A stretch of DNA of 64,000 bases, taken from the NCBI GenBank assembly GCA_024281175.1, contig JAMJTW010000034.1, positions 1 to 64,000 of the forward strand. Direction: 5' to 3'. Below the pieces are notes generated by a model. The model saw nothing but the letters and a program-made list of their open reading frames with translations. It made no database searches and was not told the origin of the DNA. How positions within the stretch are numbered: the stretch's first letter is position 1; the number at the start of each line of letters is the position of its first letter. A program made the position numbers and the translations under genes. Positions 35,265-44,038 of this stretch are shown piece after piece. Source of the stretch: Candidatus Thiovulum imperiosus. Lineage in GTDB: Bacteria; Campylobacterota; Campylobacteria; Campylobacterales; Thiovulaceae.

Positions 35265-36627
35265 AGATGAAACAGCTATCTATTTTTTTAGCAATCATTT
35301 CAGCAGATTTTACAACTGGATAAGCGAGTGGAGAAGCTGTTAGCAGAGGGTGTGTAGCGAATTGAAGATTTATAATTGAGTAGATAGTCATTTTGTTTTC
35401 AACCATTAGACCGATGAGGTTTACAAGCTCTCCCGACTCAACTCCGCCAACAACTTGACCTCCAATTACAGCACCAGTTCTTTTCATAGCTACAAGTTTG
35501 ATTTTCTGTTTTGTAGCACCTGGAAGAACTGCTGGATGGCGATTTATAATTTCAAATTCACCTGTAACAAAATCTATCTTCTCTTTTTGTGCTTCACTCT
35601 CTGTAATTCCAACAGATGAGAAGCATAAATTTCCAACAACAGTTGAGAAAGTAGCAACAGTTCCAGTAAATCCTTTTACATATCTTAAGTTGTAAAGAGA
35701 GCTTCCCGCAATTCGTGCTTCAGCAGTTGCAGTTGAGGCTAACATCACATTGCTCAAATCTCTAGTAAGGAAGTTTTTCTTTTCAGCACAATCACCAACT
35801 GCAAAAACATCTTCAACACTTGTTCTCATATACTCATCAACCCAAATACCACCTTTAACTCCTGTTCGGACTCCAGAGGCTTTTGCCAATTCGCTATTTG
35901 GGTGATATCCGATAGAGAGAATTACAGTTTCAGTCTCTATTGTTTCACCACTATTTAATTTGACACCTTTAACTTTTCCATCTTCTGTAATTATCTCCTC
36001 AACTCTAGTAGAGTTCATAATATTTACATTTAATTTATGCAACTCCTCCTCTATTTTTTCACTAAAAGGAGCATCAAATGCTGGTTTTAAAACTCTATTT
36101 GAACTACCAACTAGATAGACATTTCTTCCAGTTTGAACAAGTTCTCCAGCAACTTCAACACCGATAAAACCGCTTCCAACAATTACAACATTTTTACTTT
36201 CTACACCATTTAGATAGGAGTTGAACTTATCTACTTCTCTCTTATATTTCTCAATCTCAAAAACACCTTCTGCATCAACTCCACCAATTTTTGGAATATT
36301 TGGTAGTGAGCCTGTTGCAAAAACAAGTTTCTCAAATTTTATACTCTCATTTTTCCTATAAGCTATTTTCTCTTCTAAATCCACTTTTTCAATTTTATCA
36401 ACAATAACATCAACTCCAGCACCTCTTAAGACATCTGAAGAAATCATATCTTTCTCTGTATCTGGAAGCAAAGTTCCAAAAGTATATGGAATTGCACACG
36501 GTATCATAAAGTTTGGTTCTTCCCGAACCATTCCAACACTTTTTTCTGGATTTACAGCTTTTGCAGTTGAAGAACTTATAATCCCAGCAGGACCACCACC
36601 AATTACTAATACATCAATATTTTTCAT
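35263..36627 (-). CDS. FAD/NAD(P)-dependent oxidoreductase of the CoA-disulfide reductase type
   Basis: Single-cysteine flavoprotein disulfide reductase. GGGPAGI near the N-terminus binds FAD, IPCAIPY carries the likely redox Cys, VVIVGSGFIGVEVAGEL is the NAD(P)H Rossmann motif and DVFAVGDCAE is the second FAD motif; the C-terminal dimerisation domain is present. Relatives reduce CoA disulfide, NADH-dependent persulfides or oxygen; sequence alone does not decide. I prefer the ATG at 36627 over the GTG at 36636. Convergent with dnaB. Confidence 0.85.
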   Translation of the reverse strand: MKNIDVLVIGGGPAGIISSSTAKAVNPEKSVGMVREEPNFMIPCAIPYTFGTLLPDTEKDMISSDVLRGAGVDVIVDKIEKVDLEEKIAYRKNESIKFEKLVFATGSLPNIPKIGGVDAEGVFEIEKYKREVDKFNSYLNGVESKNVVIVGSGFIGVEVAGELVQTGRNVYLVGSSNRVLKPAFDAPFSEKIEEELHKLNVNIMNSTRVEEIITEDGKVKGVKLNSGETIETETVILSIGYHPNSELAKASGVRTGVKGGIWVDEYMRTSVEDVFAVGDCAEKKNFLTRDLSNVMLASTATAEARIAGSSLYNLRYVKGFTGTVATFSTVVGNLCFSSVGITESEAQKEKIDFVTGEFEIINRHPAVLPGATKQKIKLVAMKRTGAVIGGQVVGGVESGELVNLIGLMVENKMTIYSIINLQFATHPLLTASPLAYPVVKSAEMIAKKIDSCFI

Positions 36628-36673
36628 AATAAACACTTTATAATATTTTATATATTGTATCAGTTTAAAAATT

Positions 36674-37750
36674 AAAAAAGAGGGCTTGAAAGTCCAAGAG
36701 AGAGATAAAACCGAAACAGTTGCTGAAGAGGGCTTCGATTACAATATGTGCGGTGATGAGATGGAACATATTGAGAAAGTTGAGTCCATCGAAAAGAAAA
36801 GAGCTGAAAAAGGGGATAAGATTTCTCAACTCGCTCTTTTTGAAAATGCCTACAAAAGAGTCCAACACTTTCAGAAACTTTGTAAAAATGGAGATAATGA
36901 AGAGGTTCAGAAGAATGCAACAATAGAAGAATTAATTGAGTTTATGAATTTTTGTAAAATGCATAAAGACAGTGTTTCTTTAATAAGAAGTGAAATATCA
37001 AAACTTCACAAAAAAGGAAATTTTGAATTTGAGGAAATATATATGTTCTTTGAGTTTGACAATACCAGTGATTTAGAAATCAGTTTTCACACCTTTACAA
37101 CTTTTTATCCAGAGCTTATGGGAAATAAAAGTCTTACAGAGCTTTATGCAAATACACGAAACAGTCGTGTTCTTATGTCAACAGACAATGAGGGCACTCT
37201 TCATATCAATGAAAAAATTATTCCTCATGCTCTAAAAGTTTTTGAGACTACCCAAAAGGCTATTATGGAGAAAAAAAGAATTTCCGTGTCATTAGCAGAA
37301 GAGCAGGTTATATATGCTCTGTGGCATGAATTTCTCCACAACCAATCAGAAATTCTTACAAAAAGCTATGAACCTGTTGATGAAGAATTAGCAATTATGG
37401 AAACGATAAATGAGCTAACAGCTAGGCATACATATACAATATTTACTGATAAGTTGAAAATTAAAGCATCTCACCAAAATTCGATACTCAAAAAGGGTTG
37501 GGGCTATCAACAAGAGATTGAAAACTTCAGAAGTTTAATGCAAAAGTTGTCTGTTAGAGAAACAGATTTTGTTAAAAATATAATTGATTTTAATAAGATA
37601 ATTGGTATGGAGAGTTATTTGGGAGAGACTGCTGATAGACTTCTTGATAAATCCAAGAAAAATATTCCTTCTGGAGCAAGAGAGAATTGGAGGAAAAAAA
37701 TAATAACTGTTCTTGGAGAAATAAAAGAAGAAACAGCTTCTTTTGATTAG
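36674..37750 (+). CDS. Orphan MuF toxin cassette: MuF linker fused to an HExxH metallopeptidase domain
   Basis: Bases 36674-36918 repeat the linker of the island 1 MuF gene (9781-10025) at about 90% identity and in the same frame. The head domain is missing: the frame is open back to a TAA at 36641 without an ATG, and the first possible start is TTG 36686. After the linker the protein diverges completely. HEFLHN (residues 214-219 counted from that TTG) is a zinc metallopeptidase motif, with E239 or E243 as a possible third ligand. No ADP-ribosyltransferase motif is present. It looks like a promoterless reserve toxin cassette that recombination could place behind a MuF head domain. Confidence 0.75.
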   Translation, partial: KKEGLKVQERDKTETVAEEGFDYNMCGDEMEHIEKVESIEKKRAEKGDKISQLALFENAYKRVQHFQKLCKNGDNEEVQKNATIEELIEFMNFCKMHKDSVSLIRSEISKLHKKGNFEFEEIYMFFEFDNTSDLEISFHTFTTFYPELMGNKSLTELYANTRNSRVLMSTDNEGTLHINEKIIPHALKVFETTQKAIMEKKRISVSLAEEQVIYALWHEFLHNQSEILTKSYEPVDEELAIMETINELTARHTYTIFTDKLKIKASHQNSILKKGWGYQQEIENFRSLMQKLSVRETDFVKNIIDFNKIIGMESYLGETADRLLDKSKKNIPSGARENWRKKIITVLGEIKEETASFD

Positions 37751-37773
37751 ATTCTAAAATCTAGGATACCTCT

Positions 37774-38115
37774 TTAAACATGTCCAGTTTGTCGTTTTAA
37801 TAATTGAATTACCACAGATTCGTTGGTAATTTGATTTATATATGCATCAGCTTTATCATTATCTTTTCTTAGAATAAATAGGTAAGCTATTTTTGTCAAA
37901 TTTTTATTCTTTCGATAACCATTAAGTCTAAAATATTCAGCTTTGTCTTGAAATATCAAAAGACTTAAATGTTTCTTCTCCTCCTCTGTCGGTTCATAGT
38001 CCCAAACAGTTTCAACACCCTCAAAGATTTTCAAAACCTCTTCATCTGTAAGCTCTTTTAACTCTTCAGGTTTGTATTTTCCCTCAAGCTCTTCTAATGT
38101 TGGTAGCTTTTTCAT
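37774..38115 (-). CDS. Hypothetical protein in island 2
   Basis: 113 residues, acidic in the first half and basic in the second, no recognised domain. It converges on the orphan toxin cassette with a 23 bp spacer. Because it reads towards the toxin from the other side, it is not positioned like a standard immunity gene, although that role cannot be excluded. Confidence 0.5.
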   Translation of the reverse strand: MKKLPTLEELEGKYKPEELKELTDEEVLKIFEGVETVWDYEPTEEEKKHLSLLIFQDKAEYFRLNGYRKNKNLTKIAYLFILRKDNDKADAYINQITNESVVIQLLKRQTGHV

Positions 38116-38191
38116 TTCAAATCCTTTCTAAAATTGTAGCAGAGGAAAATCCTCTACTTTCTACCTCCACCAATAAGGCGGAAGTGTAGCT

Positions 38192-39079
38192 CTATGACTT
38201 TTGGCAATTACAGTCTATCTCCAACTTTTCAAGAAGTTCCATGAATTTCTCTTCAAAAAATCTAACTTGAGTTTCAGTAGAGCTTCCATGAGTAGAAACT
38301 ACATTTTTCCCAAACTCTCCACCAGCTTCAGTGATAGACCAGAACTGCTTTTGAACCTTTATCTCTACCTCATCACCATTCTCATCTTTGATAAGTTTTG
38401 TTTTGGAAGAGTCTCGAAATTTCTTCTCAATTATCCCATCAGCTTCAAGAAGTGTATTCACTTTCTTTGCACTCATCTTTACTCCATTTTGTTTAAGGAG
38501 TTGAGTTAAAGAGAAAGTAGCTTCTCCATCAACGAAATCTGGAAAGTAAGAAGTATCAAGCCCAAATGTATCAAACATCTTTCTTGCCATTCTTGTTCTA
38601 TCTTCATCAGAAACTGCTAAATTGTCCTGAGCAAACTTTAGAGCCAACAAATTGTTTTCTATTCTCTCTTTTTCAGAGATTTTGGAAACTTCTGCTTGAG
38701 GTTCTTCACCCTTTACAGAGTATGAACCTGTTTTTCGGATAGATGGGAGAACTTCTTTTGTTACCCATTTCTTAAATCTCTTAGCACCTTTGATTTTTGA
38801 ACCAAGAATAGAAGTGTAAAGACCAGACTCATCGATAAGGTTCAGATAGCCTTGATTTCCAAAAAAAGATTTAGGAATAAACGACCCGCTTTTATCTCGG
38901 GTCGCTTTAAACACTTCGTCTTCATCGAGTCTTTTAAGCATATCACTGCTATCTCTATATCCTAAAGCACTAGAAATATCTTTAGCCACGAACCATGGTT
39001 CACCATCTTTTAAAACTACTCTAACTTTACCATCTGCTATAATTTCAGCAGGAACTTTGAATGTTGAAATTTCATTCAT
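38192..39079 (-). CDS. Phage antirepressor with BRO-N domain
   Basis: Residues 15-120 are a BRO-N domain (EPWFVAKDISSALGYRDSSD, DESGLYTSILGSKIKGAKRF, WVTKEVLPSIRKTGSY). Residues about 175-260 form a KilA-C-like second domain (FSLTQLLKQNGVKMSAKKVN). Such proteins antagonise phage repressors. The predicted promoter region (39080-39352) is shared with the divergent small HTH gene and contains a perfect 10 bp inverted repeat. One GATGAGGT octamer (38367) lies in it, the only one in this island. Confidence 0.85.
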   Translation of the reverse strand: MNEISTFKVPAEIIADGKVRVVLKDGEPWFVAKDISSALGYRDSSDMLKRLDEDEVFKATRDKSGSFIPKSFFGNQGYLNLIDESGLYTSILGSKIKGAKRFKKWVTKEVLPSIRKTGSYSVKGEEPQAEVSKISEKERIENNLLALKFAQDNLAVSDEDRTRMARKMFDTFGLDTSYFPDFVDGEATFSLTQLLKQNGVKMSAKKVNTLLEADGIIEKKFRDSSKTKLIKDENGDEVEIKVQKQFWSITEAGGEFGKNVVSTHGSSTETQVRFFEEKFMELLEKLEIDCNCQKS

Positions 39080-39101
39080 ATTAAATCCTTTTCAGGATAA
39101 T

Positions 39102-39137
39102 CTAGCTATCCGCTAGTGTTAAATTTTGGATAGCTAG
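39102..39137. promoter_or_regulatory. Perfect 10 bp inverted repeat upstream of the antirepressor gene
   Basis: CTAGCTATCC (39102-39111) and GGATAGCTAG (39128-39137), 23-58 bases upstream of the start. It is a candidate operator or a leader hairpin of the antirepressor transcript. The rest of the 39080-39352 gap is AT-rich and contains no gene. Confidence 0.5.
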
Positions 39138-39352
39138 ACTTTCTAGCTTTTAATAATCTCACTACCATTTTCAAGGAATTTCAATATTTAAAAAATAACT
39201 AGAAAAAGAGACTTGCCTGAATTTTAGTTTTTGTCGTTTCAGTCTCTCTTTCGACACCAGAATTGTATTAAGATGTTTCTTGAAAATAGCTTAATAAACA
39301 ATCAATCCAGAGTTTAAATACAGATATGATATGATTTCAAAAAAGGTTAGTT

Positions 39353-39562
39353 GTGGAATACTTAGAATTAAGAAAAAGGCTCAAATTAATTGGTCTAAAT
39401 CTAAAAGAGTTCTCAAAAATAATTGGATTTTCAAGTGCCTCCTTAAATAATTGGAAGAATAGGGGAGTTCCAGTTTTTGCTACATCTCTTATAGAAACCC
39501 TCGAACTCCTCCCCCTTGAACAAAGAGAAAAGTTTTTTCAAGAAAAGCTAGGAGATAAGTAG
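39353..39562 (+). CDS. Small helix-turn-helix phage regulator
   Basis: 69 residues with a helix-turn-helix (LNLKEFSKIIGFSSASLNNWKNRG, residues about 15-38), as in small Cro/transcription-regulator-like phage proteins. GTG start with AAAGG at 8 bases. It is divergent from the antirepressor, the classic arrangement of a lysis-lysogeny switch. Confidence 0.65.
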   Translation: MEYLELRKRLKLIGLNLKEFSKIIGFSSASLNNWKNRGVPVFATSLIETLELLPLEQREKFFQEKLGDK

Positions 39563-39630
39563 ATGAGTTTCCAAACAACAACAGCATGTGAGGGAACTCT
39601 CTCCAGAGATATATTCTGAAACTGCAAGAA

Positions 39631-39798
39631 TTAGGAGAACCTCTTATCTTTTAATTTCTCAAGCTAATTAGACTGGATAGCACAATACAATTTCACCGCA
39701 ATGCTCACGATGATTTTCTATTAGTGTAGCTCTCCAGCCGTAATCCAAGTCGTCCTCGCTAAACCACCAACTATTTTCAAAAATGATATCTTTGAACT
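39631..39798 (-). pseudogene. 3' remnant of the 199-residue phage-island gene
   Basis: It repeats the end of the gene at 10944-11543 (bases 10944 to about 11109) with substitutions and single-base indels; the shared stretch includes CACCGCAATGCTCACGATGA. It has no start. Confidence 0.8.
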
Positions 39799-39802
39799 TG
39801 CT

Positions 39803-39853
39803 GAGGTTCAAACAAAATACTCACTCAATGCAAAATTTACAGGGACATTTTAA
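39803..39853 (+). pseudogene. Remnant of the Dam-type methylase 3' region
   Basis: It encodes EVQTKYSLNAKF followed by TGTF and a stop, matching the EVQTNYSLNAKFRG segment near the end of the island 1 methylase. It is joined directly to the preceding remnant, so the two were brought together by rearrangement. Confidence 0.75.
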
Positions 39854-39857
39854 AATT

Positions 39858-39988
39858 GGGAGTAGCCAAATAGAGTAGGATTTCCTCTCTGAGCGAATGA
39901 GAAGAGTCTTCTTTTTAGACTCTATGGTCAGTTCTGGAAGAACCTCCCTCAGAGTGTTTTGCCTTGAAAAAGCTATTTGGTCACTCCC
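39858..39988. repeat. Full-length spacer inverted-repeat element
   Basis: 131 bp, from GGGAGTAGCCAAATAG to CTATTTGGTCACTCCC, nearly identical to the reverse complement of 57113-57242. The internal sequence includes GAAGAGTCT...AGACTC and TCTGGAAGAACCTCCCTCAG. The 39563-40002 gap consists of this element plus the two gene remnants. Confidence 0.85.
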
Positions 39989-40002
39989 CTATTTCTGAGG
40001 TT

Positions 40003-40974
40003 TTAAGATTTTGACAGTAGTTTAGCAACCTCTTTAGCGTGATAAGAGATGATGATATTGGCACCTGCTCTCTTAAACCCTATCATTGTTTCAAGAAGAG
40101 TTTTTTCATAATCGATGAGACCATGTTTTCCAGCAAATTTGAGCATTGAATACTCACCACTTACATTATAAACAGCAAGAGGTTTTTGAGTAGCTTCTCT
40201 GATATCTCGAACAACATCAAGATACGCAAGTGCTGGTTTTACCATTAAAATATCAGCACCATCTCTCTCATCGATAAGAGACTCCTCAATGGCTTCTCGA
40301 CGATTTGCAGGGTTCATTTGGTAACTTCTTCGATCTCCAAATGATGGTGTACTTTCCGCAACATCTCGAAAAGGACCATAATAACCACTACTAAATTTTG
40401 TTGAGTAACTCATAATTGGTAAGTTTTCAAAACCGTTTTCATCTAAAGTTTCTCTTAAAACTGGAATAATTCCGTCCATCATTCCAGATGGAGCAACCAT
40501 ATCAGCACCAGCTTTTGCATGAACTAAAACTTGTTGAGCAGAAATCTTCAGAGTGGCATCATTATCTACTGTTGAAGTGTTGTCTAAAATTCCACAATGA
40601 CCATGGTCAGTATATTCACAAAAACATAAGTCTGTAACTACAAACATATCTGGGTGAACTCTTTTGATTTCTCGGACAGCATTGGCGATGATACCGCTAT
40701 CACAAAGAGCATCACTACCAACACTATCTTTAGTTTCTGGAATTCCAAAAAGAATTATTGAGCGGATTCCAAGAGTTTTTAAATCTGAAATTTCTTCTAA
40801 AACTCTATCTATTGAGAATTGAAAAACACCAGGCATTGAGGAGATTTCCTCTTTCAAGTTCTCTCCAAACTTTATAAAGAGAGGATAAATAAAATCATCT
40901 ACTCTTAAATGGTTCTCTTGAACCAAATCTCTTAAAACTGGATTTATTCGGACTCTTCGTAATCTACTAAACAA
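40003..40974 (-). CDS. hemB: Delta-aminolevulinic acid dehydratase (porphobilinogen synthase)
   Basis: Joins two aminolevulinate molecules to porphobilinogen in haem synthesis. Schiff-base lysines lie in [14 protein letters not shown] and in [25 protein letters not shown] is the metal-site region with its cysteines. 323 residues is typical. Start ATG at 40974; the small gene at 40978-41202 ends 3 bp upstream, so both are probably co-transcribed. Confidence 0.97.
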   Translation of the reverse strand: MFSRLRRVRINPVLRDLVQENHLRVDDFIYPLFIKFGENLKEEISSMPGVFQFSIDRVLEEISDLKTLGIRSIILFGIPETKDSVGSDALCDSGIIANAVREIKRVHPDMFVVTDLCFCEYTDHGHCGILDNTSTVDNDATLKISAQQVLVHAKAGADMVAPSGMMDGIIPVLRETLDENGFENLPIMSYSTKFSSGYYGPFRDVAESTPSFGDRRSYQMNPANRREAIEESLIDERDGADILMVKPALAYLDVVRDIREATQKPLAVYNVSGEYSMLKFAGKHGLIDYEKTLLETMIGFKRAGANIIISYHAKEVAKLLSKS

Positions 40975-40977
40975 TAA

Positions 40978-41202
40978 CTATTCTCCTGAAAGTTGTTCAA
41001 TAATTTTTTGAAGTCCATCATCTCCAAGCATATCTAATGCTGTTTGAATTGTCTCATTATCATCAAATAGACTTTTTAAAATATCGATGTCTAAATGTTC
41101 TGCAAACTCGGCAAAATCGATATCTCCAACTTTCTCTTTTATCCCCTCAACAATTGTATCTATAACATCAAAACCTAAACTATCTAATAAATCTCCAAAC
41201 AT
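40978..41202 (-). CDS. Small acidic protein of unknown function upstream of hemB
   Basis: 74 residues, very acidic and helical (many Asp/Glu, Leu/Ile), with no Cys and no signal. ATG at 41202 preceded by AGGAG. It lies 3 bp before hemB on the same strand. I do not recognise the family. Confidence 0.6.
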   Translation of the reverse strand: MFGDLLDSLGFDVIDTIVEGIKEKVGDIDFAEFAEHLDIDILKSLFDDNETIQTALDMLGDDGLQKIIEQLSGE

Positions 41203-41259
41203 AATTTACTCCTAAAAAAATAGTTGAAATTGTATCTGATTTGAAGTTTTGGGGAATAA

Positions 41260-41312
41260 TTCTCTTTGAGCAAATGCGAAGAGTCTTTTCTTATGACTCT
41301 TCAGTTTCTGTT
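41260..41312. repeat. Eroded spacer repeat, possible terminator of the lysC operon
   Basis: CTCTTTGAGCAAATG is followed by the hairpin GAAGAGTC / GACTCTTC (41279-41302), the same central palindrome as in the spacer element family. It directly follows the ACT gene stop and so may terminate rppH-lysC-ACT. Confidence 0.5.
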
Positions 41313-41790
41313 ATAAATTGTAACTTTTTTCTAAACTTTTAATGGCTGTTTCACTAAACTTCTCTTCAATTATCATTGATATTTCAATTTCACTTGTACT
41401 TATCATTAAAATATTTATGCTATTTTCAGAAAGAGTTCGAAGAGCATTTGCAACTACTTCAGCATGAGACTTCATTCCAACTCCGATGATAGAAATTTTT
41501 ACAACATCATCAGATATTTTCATATCTTGAAAACTGTTTTGCTCTCGAAACTTCTCCATTGAGCTTTTAGTTTTCTCTAAATCTTCTCTTGGTAGAGTGA
41601 AAGCTACATTCGTAATATCTTTAGAGTTGTTCCCTTTATGTCCGATGGTTTGAACTATCATATCGATATTTGTATCTTTTAAAGAGCCAAAAAGTTCAGA
41701 AGCAATACCACTTCTATCTTGAATTCCAATAAGTTCAACTTTTGCCTGATTTGAGTCTACTCGAATTTTGCTTACTAAAGGTTGTTCCAT
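41311..41790 (-). CDS. Stand-alone ACT-domain protein, paralogue of the LysC regulatory region
   Basis: 159 residues made of two ACT-type repeats and nothing else. It matches the C-terminal 155 residues of the adjacent LysC closely in pattern: IGIQDRSGIASELFGSL, DMIVQTIGHKG, AFTLPREDLEK, KISIIGVGMKSHAEV, NILMISTSEIEISMIIEEK. It has no kinase domain. It probably arose by tandem duplication of the regulatory part of lysC and may assemble with LysC as a separate beta-type subunit sensing lysine or threonine. The gene begins 2 bp after the lysC stop. Confidence 0.85.
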   Translation of the reverse strand: MEQPLVSKIRVDSNQAKVELIGIQDRSGIASELFGSLKDTNIDMIVQTIGHKGNNSKDITNVAFTLPREDLEKTKSSMEKFREQNSFQDMKISDDVVKISIIGVGMKSHAEVVANALRTLSENSINILMISTSEIEISMIIEEKFSETAIKSLEKSYNL

Positions 41791-41792
41791 AA

Positions 41793-43007
41793 CTACTCTC
41801 CTAATTCAAACGCTTCATGTAGAGTTCTAACAGCAAGTTCACCATACTTCTCATCGATTACCATTGAGATTTTGATATCACTTGTGCTAACCATCATAAT
41901 ATTTATATTCTCATTTGACATCGCTTCAAAAGTTTGAAAAGCAATTCCAGTACTCTCTTTCATTCCAGCACCAACTATTGAGACTTTTACAATATCATCA
42001 ATCTCTATCTTTTCAATTTCACCTCGCTTTAAGAACTCTCCAACAACAATTTTTGCTTTTTCAACCTCATCACGAGAGAGAGTAAATGCCAAATTTATTT
42101 TTCCATCAACTTCACTATCTCTATTTCCAATAGTTTGAGCAATCATATCTACATTGATATTTGCATCTGAAATTGCACTGAAGAGTTTTGAAGAGATTTC
42201 TATCTTGTCACTAATTCCAATAATTCCAACTCTAGCTTGATTTCTATCTAGCGTTACACCTGAAAGAGTTTTTGAAGAACTCTCATTTGCAATTAGAGTC
42301 CCCTCTGCTCTACTAAAGCTACTTCGTGTTACTAGATTTACATTCAACTTCTTTGCCATTTCAACTGAACGACTCTGAAGAACTTTTGCTCCAAGACTCG
42401 CCATTTCAAGCATCTCATCATAACTAACTTTCTCTAACTTCTTCGCTTTTGGTTCAATTCTTGGGTCAGTTGTGTAGATACCATCAACATCAGTATAAAT
42501 TTCACACAAATCAGCTTCCAATGCTCCAGCAATTGCAACAGCTGAAAGGTCGCTACCACCTCTACCAAGAGTTGTTACATCTCCATTCTCATTCACACCT
42601 TGAAAACCTGCAACAATTACAACTTTTCCAGATGCCAACTCTTTTCTCATGTAAGATGGGTCTATATTTTCAATTCTAGCTTTTGTGTGATGTATATCTG
42701 TTGTTATTCCAGCTTTTCTTCCACTCATTGAAATAGCAGGATACCCTTTTGCATTTAGTGCTATGGATAGTAGTGATGAGGTCACTCTTTCACCTGATGA
42801 TAGTAAAACATCTACCTCATTTTCCATTGGAGTTTCTGAAAAGTGTTTTGCATAAGAGACCAACTTATTTGTCTCTCCACTCATTGCTGAAACAACAACT
42901 ACAACAGAATTTCCAGCATCTACACTCTCAATAACTCTATCTCTAACTTTCTCAATTCTTTCAAGAGAACCAACACTTGTCCCCCCAAACTTCTGTACAA
43001 TTAACAT
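41793..43007 (-). CDS. lysC: Aspartate kinase
   Basis: Phosphorylates aspartate, the first step towards lysine, threonine, methionine and diaminopimelate. MLIVQKFGGTSVG is the kinase signature; TLGRGGSDLSAVA and YTDVDGIYTTDPR follow; the last 150 residues are the two ACT domains for feedback control. 404 residues is standard for the monofunctional enzyme. It overlaps rppH by seven bases and is followed by the ACT paralogue. Confidence 0.97.
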   Translation of the reverse strand: MLIVQKFGGTSVGSLERIEKVRDRVIESVDAGNSVVVVVSAMSGETNKLVSYAKHFSETPMENEVDVLLSSGERVTSSLLSIALNAKGYPAISMSGRKAGITTDIHHTKARIENIDPSYMRKELASGKVVIVAGFQGVNENGDVTTLGRGGSDLSAVAIAGALEADLCEIYTDVDGIYTTDPRIEPKAKKLEKVSYDEMLEMASLGAKVLQSRSVEMAKKLNVNLVTRSSFSRAEGTLIANESSSKTLSGVTLDRNQARVGIIGISDKIEISSKLFSAISDANINVDMIAQTIGNRDSEVDGKINLAFTLSRDEVEKAKIVVGEFLKRGEIEKIEIDDIVKVSIVGAGMKESTGIAFQTFEAMSNENINIMMVSTSDIKISMVIDEKYGELAVRTLHEAFELGE

Positions 43008-43474
43008 AGAAGATAACCCTCCTTTTTAAAATGGTTTAAAATTCTTTTATAAATAGGTCTTTTAAAATAACTAATATTCTCAATTACTGAATTCATCTCT
43101 ACAAATCGATACTCAGCAAATTCAGGATTTTCAATCTCTAAATTCACTTTAGTACCATTTTTTAATCTTACCAAAAAATATTGCTGTTTCTGTCCATCAA
43201 AGGGATACATTTTTTCTGATAGAGTTGGTGGAAAGTCATAAGTTATCCATCCTGGAAACTTAGTAATAATTTCAACTCTATTAGTTCCAATCTCCTCTTT
43301 TAGCTCTCTAAGTAGAGCTTCTCGAGGTGTCTCTCCCTCATCAATTCCTCCTTGTGGAAATTGCCAAGCATCTGGAATATCATTTCTCTTTGCAATGAAA
43401 ACTTCACACTTTTCTGGATATTTAGATGAAACAACAACGGCAGCAACATTTGGTCTATATTTTTTCTCCTGCAC
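43001..43474 (-). CDS. rppH: RNA pyrophosphohydrolase (Nudix)
   Basis: Removes pyrophosphate from 5'-triphosphorylated RNA, or hydrolyses dinucleoside polyphosphates. The Nudix box is intact: GGIDEGETPREALLRELKEEIG. The context WQFPQGGID is typical for RppH/NudH. 157 residues. First gene of rppH-lysC-ACT, as commonly seen in Campylobacterota. Confidence 0.92.
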   Translation of the reverse strand: MQEKKYRPNVAAVVVSSKYPEKCEVFIAKRNDIPDAWQFPQGGIDEGETPREALLRELKEEIGTNRVEIITKFPGWITYDFPPTLSEKMYPFDGQKQQYFLVRLKNGTKVNLEIENPEFAEYRFVEMNSVIENISYFKRPIYKRILNHFKKEGYLLC

Positions 43475-43500
43475 CTGTTTTCACCTATATGTTTATCTCG

Positions 43501-43588
43501 GAGTGACAGCGACCATAGAGTCTATAATTTGAGATAGACTCTGCGACTACGCTCAGAGAGGAAATCCTACTCTATTTGGTCACTCCCG
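43501..43588. repeat. Spacer inverted-repeat element, short version
   Basis: 88 bp from GGAGTGACA to GGTCACTCCC. It keeps one shoulder (CTCAGAGAGGAAATCCTACT) and a central AGAGTCT...AGACTCT palindrome, but lacks the left interior seen at 57113-57242. It lies upstream of rppH. Confidence 0.75.
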
Positions 43589-43624
43589 TTTATCTAACTG
43601 TAATTTTAACTTCTTTTCAAATTT

Positions 43625-44038
43625 TTAAGGTTTCTGGACTGTTTTACGGTGAAAAAGAATGTTTTCATTTTTAAATTTAGTTTGGACAAAAACATCCATA
43701 ACAATAGTTCCATTTGAGTCAGGATAGGATAGTGTTGTATTTAGTGCTGTGTTGCAATTTGGAAAATTTGAACCAATATATTTTAGATGTAGAGAAATAT
43801 TAAAGTCACCATCTTCTATATTTAGTTTTTCAAGACATGGGTCTGAAAGTTTTCGATTTTCAACCATTAAAATTGCTACTTCCATACCGCTACGAGCTAA
43901 GAGTTTTGCTTGATTGTAGAGATATAGTTTTGATGCTGTTGAAGAGGTTTCTGAAGAGAGTGATAAAATCATCACACTCAATCCAGAAAATAGAACAAGA
44001 AAGAGAATTGTAAATATGAGAGAAAAGGCTTTTCGCAC
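43625..44038 (-). CDS. Prepilin-like protein (PilX/minor pseudopilin type)
   Basis: 137 residues beginning MRKAFSLIFTILFLVLFSG: a short basic leader, then an FSL start of the mature chain and a single hydrophobic helix without the usual Glu at position 5. This suggests a type IV pilus or type II secretion minor pilin, processed after Ala4 by prepilin peptidase. Two pairs of Cys may form disulfides. GTG start overlapping the argB stop by one base, which is unusual company for a pilin. Confidence 0.6.
   Translation of the reverse strand: MRKAFSLIFTILFLVLFSGLSVMILSLSSETSSTASKLYLYNQAKLLARSGMEVAILMVENRKLSDPCLEKLNIEDGDFNISLHLKYIGSNFPNCNTALNTTLSYPDSNGTIVMDVFVQTKFKNENILFHRKTVQKP

Noticed and set aside
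37774-38115. 113-residue gene as immunity protein for the metallopeptidase cassette
   Set aside because: It lies on the opposite strand and converges on the cassette; position does not support the role, though it cannot be excluded.
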